Shown here: one piece after another, positions 19,722 to 26,264 of the stretch
How positions within the stretch are numbered: the stretch's first letter is position 1
How the letters are laid out: every line of letters starts with the position of its first letter
Origin: Gnetum montanum
Taxonomy: Eukaryota > Streptophyta > Gnetopsida > Gnetales > Gnetaceae
Assembly: GCA_015680685.1 (NCBI GenBank)
Contig: MNCI01037655.1
Location: 161,219-187,482, forward strand
Direction: 5' to 3'
Length of the DNA stretch: 26,264 bases
The notes under the pieces: model-generated
Databases searched by the model: none
What the model saw: the letters and a program-made list of their open reading frames with translations, nothing else
Told to the model about the DNA's origin: nothing
Program-made: the position numbers and the translations under genes

Positions 19722-19739
19722 TGGCGCCATTGCCGGGGA
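19722..19739 (+). promoter_or_regulatory. Primer-binding site of element 4 (tRNA-Asp, nearly perfect)
   Basis: TGGCGCCATTGCCGGGGA starts two bases after LTR F. It matches the complement of the plant tRNA-Asp 3' end at 17 of 18 positions; the one change is G-to-A. This identifies the primer for the whole family. Confidence 0.92.
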
Positions 19740-19864
19740 TGGTGCTAGTTATCTAGATTAGTTATATCATACAAGGTCGATGTATAGGAATTAACGATAT
19801 ATCTCCTAGGAAGAAGAAATAATTAGAAAAAGGCACATACAAATTCACACACAGTTTCACAATT

Positions 19865-21849
19865 ATGCATCTCCTATAAGACTATGATAATGCCACATCT
19901 AGTGAGATAGTTCATTGGAGAACCAATGAATTAGATGACAATGAAGATTGGAGTATGCAATCCGAGGTGGGGGTTTCCTATAAACATAAATGAAGGTAAC
20001 ATCATCCCAATGCATGAAAGCATAACTTACTTGATGACGATGAACCCTTACTGGCCACTACAAGCCTAACACAAATACAAGAGACTGTTCGAATCTCCCG
20101 TAGGCATCGTAAAGAGAGCCGCCTACCCAGGCTCGATTTAAACAACTTTTCTAATTTCTCAGGAGGCTATGACTTAATCCAAAACAACATTTACAAGCCT
20201 TCTATGATGCCTGTGCATGGAACAACATTGATAATGGTTGGCAAAAACTCAAGCTCTTTCCTATGACACTCATTGGCCAAGCAAAAGTATGGTATAGATC
20301 GTTAAAACCTAATTCAATACAACGTTGGACAACAATGGTAGAACTATTTAACGAAAGATATCAAACCTATGCAAGAGTGTCGACCTTGAGGAAACAAATC
20401 CAAGAGTGGAAACAAGCACAAACTGAACCCTTGGACATGACCTTAGAAAGATATTATGCACTGTTAAATAACTATCTAGGCCATGAGTTCTCTGAGGAAA
20501 GGCTAATGTACCATATCATTGATGGGCTTTGTGATGAAACAAGAGAGACCCTAGGGATGTATGCCTGAGGTCAACTATACAAACTATGAACCCATCAATT
20601 CCAAGAGCTTATTAAGTGGGTAGTAAAAGAAGAAGGAGAAATGGCTAGATGGGAGAGTGTTGAAAAACATCAATGGGACTATAATCTCAACTTAATAGAG
20701 GTCCATAATCACAAAAAGGAGAAATCAACCTATCTCAAGGAGGAAGAACCATCTTTGCCAGTACAACAATCATTAGATAAAATTAAGGTAAAGATCAATA
20801 GGAGGCTGGAATGGATGCATAAAAAGTGTGGAGAATATATTAATATTATTGGAAATAGTGTTTTGACAACCCAAGAATCAGGACAATGTATCATTAGAAA
20901 ATCAGAAAGAAGGGATGAGGAAGATAAGGGCTCAACTGCCAATCATACATATGAATGCAACATTTTCCTGTATGATCACCCCAAGGGCCAATGCCCAATC
21001 TTGTTACATTTATATGAGAATTGGGGAAGCACGTTACACCCAGAGTTCGTACAGAGATACTGTGTTTAATCACAGTGGAAAAAATCCAAGTTGTGGGGGA
21101 AGCCACCCCTAAACTAGAGACACCCTTTGTATCATTTGAATCTAAATGCTTATCTAGTTCAACATCTTGTTTACTCAACTGGGTCAGCATACTCTATCTC
21201 ACTGCATTATCATTCTCCTCAATACTATCAACCCATGCCTTCAACACAACCATTGCCTTGTGTACCTTATACTTCTCCTTAATTTCAACATTCTCATCCT
21301 TTCCCTCCTTCTACATCACCACCAACTGTTCTTGAAGTGTCTGCACCATAGCGACAACCCATGAACATTACTTGTGCTACTATTGCTAACAGTAGTGAGA
21401 GACCTCCTCAACATCGAAGGCATCCCTTCTTTAGACATGACCATAAGAGGGGACAACACAATTCCAAGGCCACTGCATTCTCCAACTCAACACAAGTCCA
21501 ACACTATTGTGCATCCTTCTCTTCGAATCCCATGCCTCATGTCACCTCATCAGGGCCACCAATTAACACTCCAACAACCATACGGCCCAATGAACATAGC
21601 CATGGAAGATGACATCCTAATCCTTGCATACCATCTTACGGTCCCAAGTATCATAGTGGGTCAACTCTTTATCTGAGAACCACATCTTATAATTTGCCCC
21701 ACTATGCTTACTATAATCAGGTGTGTGAACCCCAATGGAGTAAGTATGACCAAGTGTCATTGTTTCCAACATGCAAGGATCCTCATCTTTCATTTATTAA
21801 TCCTTGCCATACTCAACCGTTTAGTTATGGGGGATATCCCCCATTTTAA
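19865..21849 (+). pseudogene. gag: gag of element 4 (broken)
   Basis: This is the best-preserved gag in the window. The ATG at 19865 begins text with VHWRTNE, shared with element 3. DDDEPLLATTSL follows near 20038, then a one-base frame change near 20180. The capsid region (about 20190-20570) has LKLFPMTLIGQAKVWYRSL, a standard retrotransposon gag motif, and EEWKQ-type text after it. A charged region follows (20641-20940). The zinc-knuckle place at 20956-20994 reads C-x2-F-x3-H-x4-C, with the second Cys changed to Phe. The Pro/Tyr/His-rich C-terminus ends FSYGGYPPF at TAA 21847-21849. From 20263 to the end the frame is constant, interrupted only by stops (20566, 21067 and others). No protease follows. 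Confidence 0.8.
21827..21844 (+). promoter_or_regulatory. Perfect 18-bp palindrome at the gag stop (element 4)
   Basis: ATGGGGGATATCCCCCAT is a perfect palindrome covering all but the last codon or so of gag. The text before it, TTTAGTTATGGGGG, is a near copy of the polypurine tract. Its counterpart in element 3 (8780-8797) also forms a 7-bp stem, though the central bases differ. Confidence 0.65.
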
Positions 21850-23232
21850 TAACAAGTAGGATTAATAAATATTTGTCATTTTCTTTAATTTTACAATTTT
21901 TTTCTAGTTTTTCATCTTTTAATTTCTTGTTTTATGTTTTTGTATTTTTGTCTTTTTATCTTTTTATAAGTAATCTCATTTATGAATAAAACACTAATGT
22001 GGCTCATTGGTTGAGGTGTGTTCTATGTTATCAAGTCTTGAGTGATCAATTATTTGAAGAGTGAGCCCATTACACCCACTCATCCATTCTACAAATAAGA
22101 GGTTTTTTTCGAGTGTACAGTAATATTCTTGACATTATTAAAACTTAAAATTAATTTTGTGTTCATTGTACCTAGAATGAAGAAGGATGGGTCAAGAGGG
22201 AATGATTAGGGTCTGACATCAAGGGGACTTGCGGATTCTCTTTGGTGACATCTGTGAGAGTTATCATGCAACATGGTTGTACTAAGATCCTTGTAGATCT
22301 AACTCAAAATGGGAGTAAGAGTAATCCAAAGGCACCCAAAAATCCTATGCTGTTCTAGGGGGTTCCATTGGAAAGACATGCATCCATGCCTGAAGGTTGG
22401 CGGCTTCTCTAGATTCAAAAATCGAAAAAAAAGAAAGAAAAAAAAAGGAAAAAAAAAAAACAAAGGAAGTGCCACAAAGCAAAAATCACTCCTCCATTGA
22501 ACAAAATGCCAAGTGATAGTACGCCTTGTTGTTCTAGTACTCTCGTAGTTGCTTATCATGGGATAAAATAATGTGATGTTACTGATCAAAGGAATGGACT
22601 TGGTCTTGATCTTGGAATGAAGGGTTAATGACACATAATCATGCTTTACATGCAAGATTCACTATGCCCTAGGTCAGTTACCTCATGCCCCAATCTCTAC
22701 AACCCCTTCTATAGTCCATCTCATCTCATTATTCATGTAATTGTAACTTGTGTCTTGAGTAGCATAGAATTCTTACCTCATTCTGATGATACTTACATGT
22801 GTGTGTTTTGTGAAACTGGTATGGATTACATTTAACCCTTCTAGTGCCTATGGACATTTTACGATGTGGTTATGCAAGGGCATTATAAGTTGGAACCTGC
22901 TTTGGGGAGGATCCACTTGTGTAACTTTTGCAATTTGTACTTGTTGCATACCATCACATCATCTTATACCCTCTGAGTATTTCATTGTTAAATCTATTCT
23001 TTCCTTTATCATCATTTTATCAAACATTCCTCAAAACTAGGTCCTTTTATGTATCACCTAAACAAACCAGGTTCGGCATTAAACTTTTAGGACAACTTCC
23101 TTGAAAAAATTTCTAACTCTAAAATCATGCTAAGCAAAGAATTCAAAATTTATTAAAGGCAATGAGTAAGGTATGAAATCATTGAAATTTTTTTAATAAC
23201 CTTACTGACAATTGATACTTGTGTGATTATAG
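21850..23232 (+). other. Untranslated region between gag and ORF2 of element 4
   Basis: There is no gene. In order it holds a T-rich stretch (about 21880-21970), GGGTCTGACATCAAGGGGA at 22209, the small hairpin block at 22371-22400, an A-rich run (22424-22462) and TTTGGGGAGGATCCACTT near 22900. This is the same order as in element 3, but about 0.6 kb shorter. Confidence 0.6.
22371..22400 (+). ncRNA. Conserved small hairpin block (element 4 copy)
   Basis: GAAAGACATGCATCCATGCC with TGAAGGTTGG following. The stem halves AGACATG and CATGCCT can pair with one A-C mismatch. The loop differs from the other copies. Confidence 0.35.
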
Positions 23233-23671
23233 ATAGCCCCTAAAAGAAGACAACAAGGAGGACCTTCTCAAGGTGCAACCGAATGACCAAGGTGAGGCAG
23301 AGGTCAAGGACTTCATGCAGAACATGTAGAGTAGGAGGCACAATCATTTAGCATCCATCATGGCACTCCTGTTATTGCATAATCTATCCAAGCAAAAGAA
23401 GGATAGGTCAGGGCCCAAGCCTATGAATAGGAATGATGGCTGTTTGGGGCATGACATGTTAAGGCCAATCAAGTGTTCCCACAATTTCTATGTTCATGGA
23501 AAGTGATGACTCCATCAATCATTGGAACATCAGCATGGATGACTCATAATCCTTGGATAGAAAAGGAGAAATATCAAGCACTTCTTCAATGGTATCAATC
23601 TCAAAAGCTTGATAATGCAGGACAAAGGAGAGGCACCTATAGAGGAGCCACCACTACCAGGAACCTCATGA
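23233..23671 (+). pseudogene. ORF2 remnant of element 4 (middle deleted)
   Basis: The start is ATA at 23233 in place of ATG, giving APKRRQQGGPSQGAT, a basic N-terminus that agrees with the MAPK start in element 3. Similarity to element 3 continues to about 23400 (EHVE-EAQSFSIHH), jumps over the globular and coiled-coil parts, and resumes at about 23450 with KANQVFPQFLCSWK, the C-terminal motif. The homologous stop is TGA at 23669-23671, after a one-base shift. About 2.3 kb of ORF2 is missing relative to element 3. Several stops lie in the N-terminal part. The function is unknown. Confidence 0.6.
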
Positions 23672-23756
23672 GTTCCACAAGTTTTGTCTTTTGTGTCTAT
23701 GTCCAAATTTTGTTTAATCCTCCACTATGGCATGAATAAATTCCTAGTCAGTCAAT
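23672..23756. other. Junction between element 4 (+) and element 5 (-)
   Basis: CACTATGGCATG near 23722-23733 still matches element 3 at about 13590. From CCATCCACTTGAAGC (about 23757) the text matches the reverse complement of element 1 near 375-395. No LTR, polypurine tract or clear target duplication marks the change, so it is a rearrangement breakpoint rather than a clean insertion end. Confidence 0.6.
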
Positions 23757-23860
23757 CCATCCACTTGAAGCAACAAGAATGCTTCCACAAAGAGTCACCA
23801 CCATTCTGAGGAGAGCAAGATGGAGAAGTAGGAAGCAAGAAAGGGCCTTAGTTAGAGGGA

Positions 23861-23887
23861 ACCTTCAGGCATAGGTAACATGTCTTT
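23861..23887 (-). ncRNA. Conserved small hairpin block (element 5 copy)
   Basis: On the minus strand it reads GAAAGACATGTTACCTATGC and then CTGAAGGT. Element 1 lacks this block at the matching place although its flanks agree. Confidence 0.35.
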
Positions 23888-23956
23888 CTAGGACCATAAC
23901 TAGTGCTTTTAGCCCATGTTGCTTTATTATGTCTAAGAGGTGTGCTCTGAATTCTC

Positions 23957-23993
23957 AATTTTTTCTCTTCTCTCTCTCTCTATCTCTCTTTGC
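23957..23993. repeat. CT-rich microsatellite
   Basis: A (TC)n-like run (TTTTTTCTCTTCTCTCTCTC and onward) lies within the element 5 untranslated region. It is absent at the matching place in element 1 (near 215), so it expanded in this copy. Confidence 0.8.
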
Positions 23994-24542
23994 ATGAGAA
24001 CCACACCATGCAAAGTCTTATTTTATTCACTTAGCTTCCTGATATTTGAACAATGTCAGAATGGTGGAAAACCAAAGAAAAAGCATCTAAGAACCTAAGA
24101 GAATGGCCAACACAAATGCATTGAATTCCCTTGAAGTCACACCTTTTTTATCCTTTGAGTCTTTCCTTGGTTTGAAAAATACCCTGCCACCAATTTATTA
24201 ACAAATTTACTTAGAAAAAGGGGACTGTATAGTTCCAAGCCAAAGGAGACCATAGAGTTGTATGGATGAGTGGATGATGTGGACTCATTGCCTATTTTAC
24301 CAAAAGAACCATACCTTAATATTAGCATCATAATTCAAAGGTAAAAACCAAACATTAGCAATCAATATGATATAATTCAATCCACGATCATGAGCACTTA
24401 TTGGATGATGAATAAAAGTAAATCAAGCAAACAAAGAAATAGTAAAAATATGAACAATGGTGGAGAAAAAAAAGAAAATTTGGAAAAAAGTATAAAAAAT
24501 GTGTAAATCAAAAATTCAAAAAGAAGTGAGGGCCTAGAATGG

Positions 24543-25963
24543 TTAGCATAGGTGGCCATCTCCCCCATGACTTAGTGAGCAGGGTTGTCCACCAATAGAG
24601 GTAGCATGTGTACTAGCTATCCTAAGCTCATGGAAAGGTTTGGTTTTTTGCACGTTGACCAACAACTTCTTGCTTGGGCTCTCAATTTTGTATATTGTCA
24701 TGGCCCCTAAAGGAAAATTTGCATAAATAATATAAGGTCCTTTCCACAGTGTTTGAAATTTAGTATGTTTTAGCACATGTGTGGGATTCTAGTAGAGAAC
24801 CTTATCTCCTAGTTGATATTTAACTTTCCTAATTCTAAGGTCATGACATTGTTTATTGAATGCCTTATGCAATTTGTTAGATGATAGGGCAACTAGTCAA
24901 TTTTCATCTAGCAAGTTAAGGGTTACTAACCATTATTTCTATGCTAGATCAAGGTCAAGGTTAAGGTCACATATTGTGGATAGTGTACAGAGCTCAGTTT
25001 GAATGGGAAGTGTTGGTAATTTACCATACACTAACTCATAGGGAGAGTAGCCTATAGGGAGTTTCCATGTGGAGTGGTATTCCCAAAGAGCATCGTTTAG
25101 TTTAGTGCTCTAGTCTCATCCAAACTTGCTAATAGTTCTTGTCAATATTTTCATAATCTCCTTATTGGTGACTTCATCTTGACTGTTCACTTGGGGGTGG
25201 TATGGTGTTGTCAGTTTGTGTTCAACCCCTAAGCATTGCATTAATTTTTGAAAAGTTGCACCTGTGAAGTATGTACCATTGTCTGAAATAAGTGCATGCA
25301 GCACACCAAACTTGTTTATGATTTGTTGTTGAACAAATCATGTAGCTGTAGATGATGTACATCCTTAATAGCAGCTACTTCTACCCATTTTGTAAGGTAA
25401 TCAACAATAGAAATAATATAAGCTTTTCCATTAGACCTTGGTGTAATTGGACTCATAAAATAAATTCCCCAAATGTAGAAGGGTTCTAAAGGTTGGATCC
25501 ATTGTTGTAGACCCTCCATTCTAGCAATCATTCCCCCATCATGTTAACAATGCTCACAAGATTGGACAAAATGATGGGCATCCCGAAACAATGTAGGCCA
25601 ATAATATCCCGCAAACAGGATCTTAATGGCTATTCATCTCTCAGAATAATGACCCCCACAAGGGCCCTCATGGGTGTCTTGGATAACTTGTAGTTGATCT
25701 ATATTGGGAACACACCATCGAACTAAGCCATTGGGACACACTTTGTAAAGTTTTCCATTGATCTCCATAAAGTATTTGGCTCAGTGAAGAAACTGTTGTT
25801 TCTTTTTAAGGTTTAACTCTTGTGGTATTTTTTGGATGAGGAGATAGGTAAGAATGCTATTGTACTAGTTTGTCTTCATGGATGATTGATTATTCACTAC
25901 ACTAGTAAAGAGGAATTCATCAAGGAAATGATTAGAAATTGGATACTCTTCCTCTTTGTTATC
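24543..25963 (-). pseudogene. pol: Integrase of element 5 (broken)
   Basis: Minus strand, read from 25963 to TAA at 24545-24543. After the linker (ANNQSSM, then FMEINGKLYKVCPNGL) comes the zinc-binding domain: His codons at 25672-25670 and 25651-25649, Cys codons at 25558-25556 and 25549-25547. The catalytic core starts WGIYFMSPI, where the first catalytic Asp is Tyr (25462-25460). The second Asp is kept in ISDNGTYF (25283-25281) and the Glu in QDEVTN (25175-25173), 35 residues apart as in DD35E integrases. LWEYHSTWKLPIGYSPYELV and WKGPYIIY in the C-terminal part are Athila/Tat-like. A frame change lies near 25320 and several stops occur. It would have joined element DNA to the genome; this copy cannot. 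Confidence 0.88.
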
Positions 25964-26264
25964 CTATTGCAACTGAGATAAATGATTCGCAACTACATTC
26001 TCGGTGCCTTTGTGATTAATCAATGTTGAATCAAACTCTTGTAGGATTACAAGCCATCATATGATGTGAGGCCTTACCATTGGCTTATTCATGAGGAACC
26101 GAATTGCACTATGATCTATATGTATATATAATTTATATCCCAATACATAGTGTCTAAACTTTTCTAGTGCAAACACTGCAACCATTAATTCTTTCTTTGT
26201 TGTAGTGTAGTTAAGTTGTGCACCAGTGATACTTCTACTTGCATAGTGGATGTAATAAGGATGC
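25964..26264 (-). pseudogene. pol: RNase H (end of reverse transcriptase region) of element 5, partial
   Basis: Minus strand, entering from the right window edge. The visible text begins with HPYYIHYASRSITGAQLNYT, followed by TTKKELMVAVFALEKF, YIHIDHSAIRFLMNKP and ENVVANHLSQLQ, ending at TAG 25966-25964. This is the Gypsy-type RNase H that removes RNA from the RNA-DNA hybrid during reverse transcription. The acidic residues in KEL and IDHSA are present. The late catalytic Asp, normally VADHLSR, is Asn here. One in-frame stop follows RPHII. The reverse transcriptase, gag and 5' LTR should lie to the right, outside the window. Confidence 0.88.

Larger units (their letters stand above)
18801..23756 (+). 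mobile_element. Element 4: non-autonomous Athila-like element, cut at the right
   Basis: The order is 5' LTR, PBS, gag, untranslated region and an ORF2 remnant, the same as in element 3 but with about 2.3 kb of ORF2 missing. No pol is present. The text matches the 3' untranslated part of element 3 to about 23750 and then changes to the minus-strand element 5 without a polypurine tract or 3' LTR. The insertion into element 2 at 18800 is supported by the break of shared text there. Confidence 0.8.
23757..24542 (-). mobile_element. Element 5: untranslated region after pol, minus strand
   Basis: Read on the minus strand, it follows the pol stop with GTCATGGGGGAGATGG across the stop (24568-24550), then a T-rich stretch (24540-24370), GGTGTGACTTCAAGGGAA (about 24143-24126), the hairpin block (23887-23861) and CCCTCTAACTAAGGCCC. 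From about 24190 down it aligns with element 1 bases 15-400. There is no gene on either strand. It is cut at the junction, so ORF2 and the 3' LTR are missing. Confidence 0.75.

Noticed and set aside
19722-19742. Match to tRNA-Asp
   Set aside because: Only the complement of the 3' end is present, next to an LTR; it is a primer-binding site and not a tRNA gene.
20730-21335. Several overlapping open frames on both strands around 20.7-21.3 kb
   Set aside because: They overlap gag of element 4, whose single frame from 20263 to 21849 explains the region.
22299-22655. Minus-strand open frame of 118 residues with a Phe-rich stretch that looks like a membrane segment
   Set aside because: The Phe run is the complement of the A-rich tract at 22424-22462 and not a real hydrophobic segment under selection.

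Overview
The window is plant nuclear heterochromatin made almost entirely of nested, decayed Ty3/Gypsy LTR retrotransposons. I see no host gene, tRNA gene, rRNA gene or CRISPR array. The evidence for a plant is as follows. The primer-binding sites match the 3' end of tRNA-Asp, which is typical of the plant Athila group. The LTRs are 0.8-0.95 kb with TGATGAG...CTCATCA ends. The pol remnant has an Athila/Tat-like RNase H and integrase. Most stop codons look like C-to-T (or G-to-A) changes, as expected from methylated plant repeats. The DNA is AT-rich. The species cannot be named from this sequence; the deep nesting suggests a large, repeat-rich genome.

Layout, left to right. 1-2450 is the 3' part of element 1 on the + strand: non-coding tail, a short ORF, polypurine tract and 3' LTR 1497-2450. 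2451-2972 is unassigned. Element 2 starts at 2973 (5' LTR 2973-3894, PBS, start of gag) and is interrupted at 4458 by element 3, a complete element with both LTRs (4459-5349 and 13730-14612). Element 3 is itself interrupted by a solo LTR (5502-6315) with 5-bp target duplications ACAAT. Element 2 resumes at 14613 with gag, a protease-like domain and a tail without reverse transcriptase or integrase. It is interrupted again at 18800 by element 4 (5' LTR 18801-19720, gag, untranslated region, internally deleted ORF2). Element 4 breaks off near 23756 at an inverted junction. From there to 26264 the minus strand carries element 5: non-coding tail, integrase and RNase H.

How the parts fit. Elements 3 and 4 carry gag but no pol, then a 1.4-2 kb untranslated region, then a second ORF (ORF2) in the place where Athila elements carry their env-like ORF. 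In element 3, ORF2 is about 2.7 kb and encodes a globular region, a proline-rich linker and a long coiled coil. These elements look non-autonomous and would need pol from a relative. Element 5 carries such a pol and shares the same untranslated blocks, so it resembles a decayed copy of a possible helper. All coding regions seen are broken. The most interesting structures are a hairpin or perfect palindrome that includes the end of gag and a copy of the polypurine tract, 14-bp phased GATATC palindromes upstream of the LTR TATA boxes, a conserved small hairpin block in the untranslated region, and ORF2 itself.
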